From: Microglena sp. YARC
Taxonomy: Eukaryota > Chlorophyta > Chlorophyceae > Chlamydomonadales > Chlamydomonadaceae
Direction: 5' to 3'
Length of the DNA: 64,000 nucleotides
Assembly (NCBI GenBank): GCA_022414725.1
Contig: CM039463.1
Coordinates: 87,499,700-87,563,699, forward strand
Numbering within the stretch: the first letter of the stretch is position 1; the number at the start of each line of letters is the position of its first letter. Under the pieces are notes generated by a model. That model was not told the DNA's origin, made no database searches, and saw nothing but the letters and a program-made list of their open reading frames with translations. A program made the translations under genes and the position numbers. This document shows, in pieces, positions 1 to 10,667 of the stretch.

Positions 1-620
1 AAGCGTAGCAGTACAGATTATACAGCATAACTACATAAGCTACTGCGAACGTGTATCTGTTATTGTCTGATTTAAATATCAGTCTCTGAGTTAGCAAAGT
101 GCACACCGGTACCTGTTCCCTCATGGTTCCGTGTTGCCTGCCGCCAGGCCACAGGCTTACTGTGGCCTGCGCGTGACTGCAGTACCTTGCAGTACACATC
201 CCTATTCCAAATGATTGCGCCTGTTGCGCTTAATAGGATCTTCTCCGCCATCGAGTATATGCCGTTGTAAAGAACTTACATAAAAAAGTATCACTGAACT
301 AAAGCAAACCCGCTAAGTATTATTCCACTCTCCCACATATTTGTATGAACCTGTATACAAAACTCCCATTTTCATAATTCTTTTTTACTGCCAAGGACGG
401 CGAGCAGCCAAATTGCTGGCTGAAGCAATGTAGCCAAGGTCACGTACCAGTATAACGGAGTGGGCATCGCACGACGGGATTTCAAAAAGGAATACCACAA
501 ACCGCCCAGACCAGGTCTGGCAGAATATTTGATTTTGATTGATTACCGGTATGATACTGCCGAAGACAGCAATCGCCTTAAAGGCTTGAGCCATGTAACC
601 AAGTTCAAGCTCGAGTTGGC
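1..620. other. Intergenic sequence with degraded dispersed repeat
   Basis: I see no gene here. Positions about 375-620 hold two diverged copies of a dispersed repeat (family D). Its core contains GCTGCTCGCCGTCTTTGG and a neighbouring ACTTGAACTTGG-like segment, seen here on the opposite strand. Better copies lie at 30460-30530 and 43745-43835, with partial ones at 52215-52245 and 52800-52850. The first 370 bases show nothing recognisable. Confidence 0.5.
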
Positions 621-632
621 TGAATAACCGTG

Positions 633-840
633 TTCCAATCCAATCCAATCCAATCCAATCCAATCCAATCCAATCCAATCCAATCCAATCCAATCCAATC
701 CAATCCAATCCAATCCAATCCAATCCAGTCCAATCCAATCCGATCCAATCCAATCCAATCCAATCCAATCCAATCCAATCCAAGCCAAGCCAAGCCAAGC
801 CAATCCAAGCCAATCCAATCTAATCCATTCCAATCCAATG
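633..840. repeat. (CCAAT)n pentanucleotide microsatellite
   Basis: About 40 units of CCAAT with scattered substitutions, such as CCAAG and CCAGT near the right end. The long open frames across it on both strands encode only a repeated five-residue pattern and are artefacts of the repeat. It abuts the family D repeat on its left. Confidence 0.95.
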
Positions 841-859
841 CGATCCAAGTCGTTCAAAG

Positions 860-1640
860 GAGATGCACAGAAAGCCTCAGAGTTTGACGTCTGAAAGACG
901 TCTTAGCTTGATATAAAGTATCAGGAGAGAAAGGAATTGAACCTCTCTGTTTTCTGGCCTTAGTGAGTTAAGCTCGAGCTGAAGTCTCCTACATTCTCCC
1001 GCGGTTTAACGATAAACCCGTCTATTCGAATTAGACTTCCTGAGTCCTCGAACCGTCTGAAGGTCGCATGTAGGGCGCGGACGTAAGGCGCGCGAAGGGC
1101 GCGGACCTGGTTAACGGTTCGAACCGTCCGACAGGTCAGTCAGTCAGTCCCCCTTCCTCGGGGAAGTCGTCGCCACCTCGAGGTAGCGCAGGTGACGGAT
1201 CGTTATCTGTCACACAGAGATACCCTAGTGTTTGTCTGTTTGCTGAAACATGAGTCCTTGACTATATCAACTAACCGGATGACTTGGACTTGATAGGTCG
1301 CTATTGCCGCTCGACCTTTTCAAGCCAAGCTCCCAGAAGGCTCAGCCCAAATTTGACGACCTGTTCCGAAAATTGGAATTTTAATAATCCTATAAATATA
1401 TAGAATGAGCTGCCTGGAAGCTGCTGCGTGTAGCGCAAAATAAAGGCTACGCAGTGTTTAATTTTGCCATTGCAGGGCTGTCAGTCTTGTAATGGTTTTG
1501 GATTTCTCGTACGGAATCGTGAAGAATTGTTTCTACGGAAATCGGTATGAGACTGAGTGAAGGGGATATTCCGTATAATAACCTTTACATCATGACACAG
1601 ATGAATTCAAGTCAAATGAACTAATATTGTCGATGTCGAA
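860..1640. other. Non-coding stretch upstream of the LINE fragment
   Basis: No gene is supported. Around 1065-1140 there are short direct repeats of a GGCGCGGAC-like motif and of CGAACCGTC. Positions 1409-1448 resemble the right end of the hAT-like MITE family found throughout the window (GAGCTGCCTGGAAGCTGCTGC). The rest holds nothing recognisable, although part could be the decayed 5' portion of the adjacent LINE. Confidence 0.4.
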
Positions 1641-1646
1641 GGTATT

Positions 1647-2213
1647 ATGTCTGAAGTTTTTGAGTCATGGAGGTTTAAGTACCCAAGTGACACCAATGCA
1701 GTTAGAGACATCCCTGATGAGAGAAGGGTTGGCTTTAAACGCCTCCGATACCAAAAATGGTTCGCAGCCAACAGCAATGATGAGAATGGCTTGATTCCCT
1801 TTACATCCGCCTTACATAAGCAGGATCAGATTCGTTCTATAGCACAGTTTAGAATGGGTTCCCATTGGCTGAACACAGAAAGAATGAGGGTGGTGGATAG
1901 AGCACACATCCCTCGCTCAATGAGACACTGTCAAATGTGTGGGTTCCAAAAACCTGAGGATGAAATGCATATGTTTGAGTGCCCTTTTTATAATGATATT
2001 CGCCTCCGCTACCAGAAGCTGTTTACAGATATTTATAGGCATGTCCATGAGGATACCAACTTAACCGTATGGAATGTGGAATTCTGCGATTCCACATTCA
2101 GAACCTTTATGAATGGAAATGGCACTAAGTCTTTTTGGAGCAACCTAGCCGACTATCTTTCTACTTGTAGAAGAGCAGGACAGGAAGCCCTGGACTGCTT
2201 AGTGGCACCGTAA
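1647..2213 (+). CDS. C-terminal fragment of LINE-type reverse transcriptase polyprotein (zf-RVT-like)
   Basis: An open frame of 188 codons. It resembles the C-terminal tail of non-LTR retrotransposon ORF2 proteins, downstream of the reverse transcriptase. Seen in the sequence: a basic/aromatic segment with FRMGSHWLNTERMR at about residues 68-81, then a Cys-His cluster C95-x2-C98-x9-H108-x3-C112 followed by PFYNDIRLRY. This arrangement matches the zinc-binding tail (zf-RVT) of many LINEs. No endonuclease or reverse transcriptase core is visible upstream, so the copy is 5' truncated, as is usual for LINEs. The annotated ATG is only the first in the fragment and is probably not a real start. The family assignment rests on motif recall and no search was run. 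Confidence 0.65.
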   Translation: MSEVFESWRFKYPSDTNAVRDIPDERRVGFKRLRYQKWFAANSNDENGLIPFTSALHKQDQIRSIAQFRMGSHWLNTERMRVVDRAHIPRSMRHCQMCGFQKPEDEMHMFECPFYNDIRLRYQKLFTDIYRHVHEDTNLTVWNVEFCDSTFRTFMNGNGTKSFWSNLADYLSTCRRAGQEALDCLVAP

Positions 2214-2490
2214 TTTATCATCCCTTTTTTTCTTCTTCTTGTGACTTCTCATTTGTTAGCTTCTTACCTCCGCCACTGTAAGTGGTTGAGATCTGGGTCC
2301 GGCTCTAAGGGGTTTAATACCTACGCCACCAAAACGGTGGTTGGGAGTTTGGTTTGTTTGTCCTCGACACACCCCTGATGTAATGGGGTTTTTTGCTTTG
2401 TGGGTGCTTTTTCTTTTTGTTTAAAGCACAGAGTCTCATACACCCTCGCGGTGTCAAGTAGATTTTAACATGTAATGTAATGTAATGTAA
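2214..2490 (+). mobile_element. LINE 3' untranslated region ending in (TGTAA)4
   Basis: The sequence after the LINE stop codon ends in four exact TGTAA units at 2471-2490. Short tandem-repeat tails in place of poly(A) are typical of several LINE clades, so I take this as the element's 3' terminus. The CCACCAAAACGGTGG palindrome near 2326 could form a small hairpin in the 3' UTR. Confidence 0.55.
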
Positions 2491-3039
2491 TTGAAGAAGA
2501 TAGAAAACATGATAATATCTTCCTCGCCGTCGTAAGATAAATCGCTCGTATCGTAACGTACGATGTGCCCAAATCCAGGCCCAGGAGTAAAAAACCCGAG
2601 GCCTCCAGTCCCCCGAGATAGTTGCGACGAAATTCCACCCCCTGGCATCTAAACTACACGGCCCATAATATGCCTGATCACTCGACCATAATATGCTAGA
2701 ACACTCGACCACACTAACGGATGACAATTCAGGAATTTAGAAAGTAGAGGAGTTCGCTAAACAGCACGCTGGATCGTTTTACGGAGTACGGTGTCTGTAC
2801 AAATATCGTACAAGAAACGATATCATATCATATCGTGCTTGGCAGCCCTAAATAATAAGTATTGAGACTCCATCTCATAATTCATGGACGCCCAACTTGC
2901 AATAAAATGTATGCAACCAATAAGGTCCACAAAAATGTGAACATACGAACGGCCCCTTTGCCTAGATCACATCTTCGATGTGTACTTAATATCATTCCAT
3001 GGACAGAGATGAAGGATTGGGTCCAGGGTACTTCAAACG

Positions 3040-3250
3040 GACTCCAGGGGTTGCGTTCTGGGACGCACCCCAATTCGGTAGGTTACGTCCTGGGACGCAC
3101 CCAGTTCGGTAGGTTGACCGACATCCCGAGCCTGCGTCCGGGACGCAACCAACATCCTGAACCTGCGTCCGGGACGCAACGGACCCTCCCATGTTGCGTC
3201 TGCGACGCAACGGACCCTCCCCATGTTGCCTCCTGCGACGCAGGACGCTG
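3040..3250. repeat. Degenerate tandem repeat with GGGACGCA core
   Basis: The unit GGGACGCA(A/C)CC, or its variant GCGACGCA, recurs at about 18-40 bp spacing, with frequent TGCGTC inverted partners. The open frames on both strands through it are composed of the repeat and are not credible genes. Confidence 0.8.
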
Positions 3251-3309
3251 CGTCCTGCACTACCCTGATTGGGTTCTGCTGGCAGAGTCAGAACTCTGAG
3301 CGAACTGTC

Positions 3310-3625
3310 TCATGCCACGCAACCCTATCCCTTGAGTCACGTGCAAGCCTATCACTGTGTTCACACACAACCCTCTCCCCTGGACCATGTGCGACCCTAT
3401 CACAAACAAGCCTATCACTGTGTTCACACATATCCCTATCCCTTGGACCACGTGCAACCCTATCACAAACAAGCCTATCACTGTGCCTTCCTTAACACCA
3501 CGCCCCACCAGGCGTTATCATTACCTTGTCCACACACATCCCTATCCCTTGGATCACAAAACAACCCTGTCACTGTAATCACACACAACCCTATCAATGT
3601 GATTGAACACAATCCTATCACCCTA
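3310..3625. repeat. Tandem repeat, unit about 26-60 bp (CCCTATCAC...CACACA)
   Basis: The motif ACCCTATCACAAACAAGCC and the related TATCACTGTGTTCACACA recur at least eight times with indels. A tandem array with no coding content. Confidence 0.8.
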
Positions 3626-3629
3626 TTGC

Positions 3630-4095
3630 GCGCGCACACACTTGGTGACACATCCCATCCTGCACATGCACATGCCGCCTCCCGAATAATCCACCCTACC
3701 GCAATTAATTGTACCCCAATTCATGAGTTTGCACTGCTGTCACTAATGTTGTTTTTAACCATGTACCAAGTCAAATTCTAGTATGGAGGACGGCAGAGTT
3801 TCTCTCATGCATGCTCCTTGACGTCAGAGTGAATGCTGAGGGGGGCATGCAGCATGTAAGCATCCAAATCCATGATTCGTTCCCCTTAGGCACTTGGGCT
3901 ATAATCAGCACGGACCTCACCCACACCTCTGTGGGTGGGGTGGGCCCACGAAGATCAAGCCACGCCAACTAAGGTACTAGTAGTGCTAATTCACGTAAGT
4001 TTCATTCCTCCTGTTCCGGCCCTATCAAGAGAGATCCGCTCAGTCTATAGAGATCCACCTATCTAGTGTCCCCAAAAGAAATAGTCATGATCAAG
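3630..4095. other. Non-coding spacer between tandem arrays
   Basis: I see no gene, RNA or transposon end here. It separates the 3.3-kb array from the 161-bp satellite. Confidence 0.4.
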
Positions 4096-4097
4096 GT

Positions 4098-5065
4098 GTT
4101 GACAAGCCCCCCTGATCAGCTCACAGCTGTATGGCTGGCCACTGGTCACTTTGTACAGCTGCGTACAGCTCCAAGGCCGACCAGAGGCAGCTGTGTATGT
4201 CCTGCTGATATCACTTCATACGTCCTTGGCTCGCTAACTGAGCAGTTGGGATCATGCTGTTGACAAGCCCTCCTGATCAGCTCACAGCTGTGTGGCTGGC
4301 CACTGGTCACTTTGTACAGCTGCGTACAGCTCCAAGGCCGACCAGAGGCAGCTGTGTATGTCCTGCTGATATCACTTCATACGTCCTTGGCTCGCTAACT
4401 GAGCAGTTGGGATCATGCTGTTGACAAGCTCTCCTGATCAGCTCACAGCTGTGTGGCTGGCCACTGGTCACTTTGTACAGCTGCGTACAGCTCCAAGGCC
4501 GACCAGAGGCAGCTGTGTATGTCCTGCTGATATCACTTCATACGTCCTTGGCTCGCTAACTGAGCAGTTGGGATCATGCTGTTGACAAGCCCTCCTGATC
4601 AGCTCACAGCTGTGTGGCTGGCCACTGGTTACTTTGTACAGCTGCGTACAGCTCCAAGGCCGACCAGAGGCAGCTGTGTATGTCCTGCTGATATCACTTC
4701 ATATGTCCTTGGCTCGCTAACTGAGCAGTTGGGATCATGCTGTTGACAAGCCCTCCTGATCAGCTCACAGCTGTGTGGCTGGCCACTGGTCACTTTGTAC
4801 AGCTGCGTACAGCTCCAAGGCCGACCAGAGGCAGCTGTGTATGTCCTGCTGATATCACTTCATACGTCCTTGGCTCGCTAACTGAGCAGTTGGGATCATG
4901 CTGTTGACAAGCCCTCCTGATCAGCTCACAGCTGTGTGGCTGGCCACTGGTCACTTTGTACAGCTGCGTACAGCTCCAAGGCCGACCAGAGGTAGCTGTG
5001 CTTGTGCTGCTGATATGATCGCCGCATACGTCCTTGGTTCCCTAGCTGGGCAGTTGTGACCATGC
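4098..5065. repeat. 161-bp satellite, six copies
   Basis: Units begin GTTGACAAGCC at 4098, 4259, 4420, 4581, 4742 and 4903, which is an exact 161-bp period. The first five are nearly identical, while the sixth is diverged from about 4990 and carries small insertions. Each unit contains the near-palindrome GTACAGCTGCGTACAGCTC and a CTGATCAGCTCACAGCTG segment. A unit of nucleosome scale with high homogeneity suggests recent amplification. No spacer/repeat structure of CRISPR type is present. Confidence 0.95.
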
Positions 5066-5146
5066 TATTGATATGTTACACAGATCAGAGCGTTCGCTTA
5101 GCACACAACAAGTTTAGGGTGATCAATGCCCTCCGACTTCACTTTC

Positions 5147-5243
5147 ATTGGTGGTTGGCCCCAGTGCAAGCAAACGGGCTGGCCCCCTCAACCTTACGCC
5201 TTGTAATAACCTCACGCTTTGTAATAAGGCATGCCATTTATTG
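5147..5243 (+). mobile_element. Short dispersed element, family A copy 1
   Basis: Core GGTTGGCCCCAGTGCAAGC, then CTGGCCCCCTCAACC, ending in a TTTATT-type tail. The same element occurs at 10699-10790 (same strand) and, inverted, at 19055-19138, 34138-34223, 49019-49106, 53990-54065, 57868-57945 and 61010-61092. The consistent ATTT-repeat tail suggests a SINE-like retroposon. No RNA polymerase III A/B boxes were convincingly seen. Confidence 0.6.
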
Positions 5244-5311
5244 ATCTATTCACCAAGTCTGTTCCAGGCTCCTTTGGCTGGCCCAGCTGTCCAGAACTTC
5301 TTTGTCCTCGA

Positions 5312-5514
5312 CACTGTATCCTTTTTTAGGCTACGTGTAGCAGCTTCTAGTCAGCTCCCTTTCTCCGTTCTTCGGCCAAACCAGAAGCTAGCTAGAGCAT
5401 CTGGATGATGATATGGCAGTCACGCCAATGCAGCTGACAAATTTGGGCTTGACCCAGTGGCTGGCTGATGGAGCTGACTGGAAGCTGCCGTGAGTAGCTG
5501 AAAAAAGAAACGGT
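5312..5514. mobile_element. hAT-like MITE (family B)
   Basis: Starts CACTGTATC and ends near GAAACGG. The subterminal inverted repeats are GCAGCTTCTAGTCAGCTCC and GGAGCTGACTGGAAGCTGC. Internal landmarks shared by the family are GGCCAAACCAGAAGCTAGCTAG and the CAGTGGCTGGCT motif. No transposase is encoded. Length is about 200 bp, like the other copies. Confidence 0.75.
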
Positions 5515-6040
5515 TGCCCTCAGGTGGATTGCAAGCCCGCATCAATTCATGCTGCCTATACTGGTGCGGTCACCTGCGAGGGTTTGTGTGCACGCTGTCA
5601 ACCAGGAACTGGAAAAATGCATGCCCACGTTTGTTTGTCTGTCTGTTAGTCCATGGGTAGCCATACAGGCTGAGGGGACTTACTCAACCTCAAACAATCA
5701 AGATCTAGACTGGATTACCAGGAGGGGCTAGTTTAAGGAGACAGATGATGAAATAGGTTTGTATCGATTGGTTTTGTTTTGGGTGGCTTGCTGAAGGGTG
5801 AGTTTCTTTTGCTTGGGTTGGTCTGAGTTGGGTTGGTCTAAGTTGGTCTAAGTTGGGTTGCGCTGGATGCAAGGATGTTGACCAGGGTGTTTGGGTGTTG
5901 ACCAGGGTGGTTGAGTGTTGACCAGGGTGTTTGGGTGTTGACCAGGGAGGTTGAGTGTTGACCAGGGTGTTAGGGTGTTGACTAGGAGACGCAAACTTGG
6001 TTTGGATTGCTGGTATTTGGAATACCCAAGCTTGTGCCGC
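5515..6040. repeat. Non-coding stretch with 36-bp-class tandem repeat
   Basis: 5655-5720 is a partial copy of dispersed family C (GGTAGCCATACAGGCTGAGG). 5870-5985 repeats TTGACCAGGGTG(T/G)TTG(G/A)GTG six times. A possible terminal-exon acceptor for the minus-strand kinase lies at 6051/6052: a CTGCAG precedes a frame starting GAGATGAAGC. It joins the previous exon's phase, but the predicted tail runs straight into this tandem array, so I do not assert it. Confidence 0.5.
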
Positions 6041-6135
6041 TGCTTCATCTCCTGCAGCATGTGGTAGTGGTAGTGGGCGGGGTGGTGTGGTGTGGTATGG
6101 TATGGTGTGGTGTATGGTGGTGTGTGTGTGTGTGG

Positions 6136-6190
6136 AGGGGGGGGGGGGGGGGGGGGGGGGGTGGGAGGGGGGGGGGGGGGGGGGGGGGGA
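6136..6190. repeat. Poly-G tract
   Basis: More than 45 G in about 55 bases, broken only by single T and A positions. It lies in or just beyond the 3' part of the minus-strand kinase gene. Similar C or G tracts occur in many introns of the window. Confidence 0.95.
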
Positions 6191-6344
6191 TGATGTTACA
6201 GCACCCCCTTATCCATGTTATTCTACAAGGTTGGTAATCTTAGTTGGGTTGTATACCGGTAGCGTGTGTTGGTTTCTTGATGTGGGCAGGATTGTCGTAG
6301 GTGTTCTGGTTTTTGGAAGGATTGTTATGCACATGGATTAGTTG

Positions 6345-7062
6345 GGTTGTTTTGCATGGCTCAGTCCAACTCAGTTCATACATAAGTACACCAGGCAACC
6401 TACCCTTGCTTCCAGTGTTGCGGTCCTTGCCCCCCTCTGTTTAGGGCTATGCAGGGGGGAGGCCAGAGGTCCCAAACTTATAGTGTGGTTTTGCATGGCT
6501 CAGTCCAACTCAGTTCATACATAACGACATAAGGCAACCTACCCTTGCCTCCAGTGTTGCGGTCCCTGCCCTCCTTTGTGTAGGATTTATGCAGGGGGGG
6601 GGGGCAGAGGTCCCATACTCATTGGGTTGTTTTGCATGGCCCAGTCCAGCTCATTTAGGCTAATTTGTCTCAGTTCAGCCCACTTCATACATTACGACAT
6701 AAGGCGACTTACCCTTACTTCAAATGTTGCGGTCCCTGTCCCCCTCTGGGAAAGGACTGTTATGCACAGGCATTAGTTGGCTTGGCTTCTTTTGTATGCC
6801 TCAGCTCAGCTCAGCTCATTTGGCTCAGTTCAGCTTATTAAGTCTCACATGGCACAGTTCAGCTCAGTTCATACATTACGACATAAGGCAACCTACCCTT
6901 GCTTCCAGTATTGCGGTCCCTGCTCTCCTCTGTTTAGGGCTATAAAGGGGGGAGGGCAGAGGTCCCAAACTCATAATGTTGTTTTGCATGGCTCAGTTCA
7001 GATCATTATGGCTCATATGGCTCAGTTCAGCTCAGTTCATACATAACGACATAAGGCAACCT
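6345..7062 (-). repeat. Tandem copies of the 3' edge of kinase exon 18 (with donor)
   Basis: The exon 18 donor region reads, on the minus strand, GGACCGCAACACTGGGAGCAAGG then GTAGGTTGCC. Copies of that boundary lie near 6397-6430, 6535-6565, 6710-6740 and 6892-6920, alternating with TTGCATGGCTCAGTTCAGCTC filler. Each copy retains an AAGG/GTAGGT-like donor. They are too short to be functional exons by themselves and look like serial duplication of the exon edge into the intron. Confidence 0.85.
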
Positions 7063-7064
7063 AC

Positions 7065-7327
7065 CCTTGCTCCCAGTGTTGCGGTCCCTGCCTCCCTCGG
7101 TATAGTTTTGCAACATGTTGTTCAGGTAGGTCAGAGTCTCCTCGAAAGTGGGTCGTGTCTGCGGTGCGCCATTCCAGCACGCCTGGGCTAGGTTGATGTA
7201 GCTGGATGGGGTGTCGGCGGGGAACTTGGGTCGGAGGCCACGCATGACGACCTGGGGGCAAGACAGGGTATTCATTGGGTTGTCTATATTGTATGCATGT
7301 ACGTGTGTATGCACATGTCTATGTATG

Positions 7328-7358
<31 letters not shown>

Positions 7359-10300
7359 GTACTTGTCTTTGTATGTACATGTGTGTGTATGTATGTATGT
7401 ATGTACTAGTACGGTAGCCCGTGTGGCCGGTGGCCACACCTACTCTCACGTAGACAAACCACCCACACCCCAATCATCATACGGTGCCCGTTTGGCCTTT
7501 GGCCACACCCCACAAGATCCCCCCCCCCCCCCCTCCCCATACACACACACCACCACCACCACCAAACCATTATCCGCCCCCTCCCTTCCCTCCCTTTGGC
7601 CACACCTGTTTTGGGCACAACAACACCGTACCCCACCCACTCCCCCACCCCACCCAACCATGTACACCCACCCACAAACATACTCCCTTACTCTTCCTGA
7701 CATATTTCCTGACTCTATCCCGCCCTTCCCCAACCCCAGCCACTTCACCAGCCCCACACCCTCTCCTCACTCTCATCACTCCCCTCCCTCCTACACGCAC
7801 CCACCAGCACACACATACTCTCTATCTGCCTCCCTCCACTTCAGCTGTGGGCTTTGCCATAGCTGAAAGGCAAACGGGACGATGAGCATCGACAACGTTT
7901 GCGCATCATCCGACTCCGCTAAAAGCATCGGACCTGCTTCCTTGCCACCTCAGCTGTGATCGATAGTCGACCCCACTGAAAAAACTGAACCTGCGCAATC
8001 GCTACTGTACAAAACTAAAGCTTCTTCTTAGCGAGCATGTTTTCAGTTCGGCCGAAGAACAATCCTGTTCACCGCAACTGCTTTCGAAGTCAACTCGATC
8101 TGAGACTTGGAAACATCGCTAGGTTCATCCATTCAATACCACGTACTCGCTATGGCACAAGGCACAGCGACAACATGTTTTCCGATGCAGTGCGTATGCA
8201 AAAAAGCGACCCCCCCAAAACCTTAACCCTAAACAAACAGTGAAATTCACCTCCACCCACCCACCCACCCCTGGGCGCCCCTTCCCTTTGAAACGCAAAC
8301 TCACCTCTTCCACCAGCTGCTGTTGCTTCATGTTGCCGTAAGGACGCAGTCCTGTGTACATTTCCCACATCAGGATGCCGTACGCGTACACGTCTACACT
8401 GCTGTTAACCTGCACCACGTCAATCAGTGCATTGTGAGGTGAGGTGGGCATGTGAGGTGGGAGTGTGAGGTGAGGTGGGATCGTTATGGGGCAGTGGGGG
8501 TGGTGAATTCAGGCACCACGTCAACCAGTGCATTGTGAGAAGTGAATTGAAATTATTGATGTGAATCGATTGATTCTTGATTGACTGTTTCTTGATGGAT
8601 TCTAGATGGATTGATTGATTGGTGGAGAATACATTAAACAGTTAAGTGACAATACATTAACAGGGTTCAGGTTAAGTTAACCTCAAGCATACGGAACATC
8701 TGCAATCCCCCCCCCCCCCCCCCCCCCACACACACTCCCTTGCCCTATCTCCCCCTCCCCCCCCTCCCTTCCCTCTCATCCCAACCCACCTTCTTGTTGC
8801 AGATGAGGGCCTCAGGGGCCACGTAGGCTGCCGTGCCACAGCTGTTGAATGGGAAAGATGCAGAGGTCTCATCGTCTTCTACACGACTGAGGCCAAAGTC
8901 TGACACCTTGATGATGAAGCCCCTTGGGTCGTTGTTGGAGCTCTTCAACCTACACCCAGGTTGAACATCAAGTGAGTGCCATCTGAAAAATAAAAAACTA
9001 TCCCTTGCTGGAGGATCAACTGCTTCTATAACTCATCAAGTATCTCTGGCCACGCCCCTCCCTGGCTGGGCCCCTTCTGGCCACGCCCCCCCCCCTGGCC
9101 CCTGCCCCCCCCCTGGCTGAGCACTCTTAAGCTCGCCCCACTGTATCTGATGCATCATCTGTATCCATGGCATAGTAGCCCACACCCAGGTTGTACATCA
9201 AGTGAGCGCCATATGAAAGAGAAAAAAAATATCACTCGCTGGAGGATCACCTCATTCAACTGCTTCTTGAACTCATCAAGCATCTCTGGCCACGCCTCCC
9301 CTGGCTGGGCCCCCTCTGGCCACGCACCCCCTGGCTGGGACCCCTGTGGCCACGCCTCCCCCCTGGCTGAGCCCCCCTGGCTGGGCCCCCTCTGGCCATG
9401 CCACCTCTGGCTCACGCCCCCCCCTGGCTGAGCCCCCCTGGCTGAGCACTCTTAAGCTTGCCCCACTGCATCTGATGCATCATCTGCATCCATGGCATAG
9501 TAGCAGACACCCAGGTTGAACATCAAGTGAGCGCCATATGAGCATCACAGCCGCATTTGAATGTGAGGACTGGAATGTCAGGGATTTATTTTCCGCTATA
9601 TATAGCGATGGCTAGTTTTGACTCGTTGAAAAATATCTGGTACAAATGATTTATTTGAGCCCTAAATACCCCCCAAAAGCCACACAAAGCTGTACACAGC
9701 ACTAAAACACTGTCCCTGGAGGAGGCCGGAAAACCATAAAGCTAGAAAAACCCCACATTCAGATTTGAAAACAAACTGTGGAATGTTGAAGTTTATACAA
9801 TGTCTAACCGGCTTAGTATGCTCCCTGCTTTCTGTGGGTACCGTACGGAGGGCTTGGAATTGGAAAAGACGTGAGCAGCCCAGAGTTGGCTGAAAAGCAT
9901 GTAACAATCCAATCCTCTCCAGGCAACGTAGGTCAAATCTTAATGACAGTAAACAAGGTTGGGCGAGGTCTGAGACTGTCTTGCTACCCCTCACCCAAAG
10001 TGTACCACGTCAAACCTTTTTCTGCAAGCAACATTTGCAAGTGATGCCACACTTCCGAGACAAGTTCTATGCAGCGTTGCAAGCGACGCAAAAAAATGAC
10101 GGAGAGTAATCGCAACAGAGCGACAGGTGGCAACGGAAGCCAGTTAGTTATGAGACCGTTGGCTGATGTGTCAGGCTTTGTCTCGGTCAGATGGTCAGAC
10201 GGTAATCCGGTCATACAGACAGATGGGTAACCCTGGGGGCTCCCGCCCCCTTGAAGAGGGGGCCCCACCCAAAACATAATACCATAACAATACACGTTAA

Positions 10301-10617
10301 CATTATGATACCCTTACACCTTAACACTATACCTGTGATACAATGGACCAAACTTGACGAGCTCTCACCTATATTTAGCACACATTTTAGGCTTGCCCCC
10401 CCCACGCACCTTGACAAGCCACGTCAACCCCTGTTGGTTGAACCAATTCTGGTTGGTGTGTAGACAAATTGAAACACCTTAACAGTGCACCATAAAAATA
10501 TGAACACCTGTACCTGACACCAACATGTAGCACAACACAAAAACAAACGCACACACGCGAAACAAACGCACACACAAACCTTTTGCAGATAGGCTACAAC
10601 CCTGATGGGGATGACAG

Positions 10618-10667
<50 letters not shown>

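Noticed and set aside
385..887. Long frames on both strands encoding repeated Ile-Gly-Leu-Asp-Trp or Gln-Ser-Asn-Pro
   Set aside because: Translation of the CCAAT pentanucleotide microsatellite; every frame is open because the 5-bp unit contains no stop.
4098..5065. CRISPR-like or rDNA spacer interpretation of the 161-bp repeats
   Set aside because: Units are contiguous with no unique spacers, are far too long for CRISPR repeats, and no rRNA sequence is nearby.
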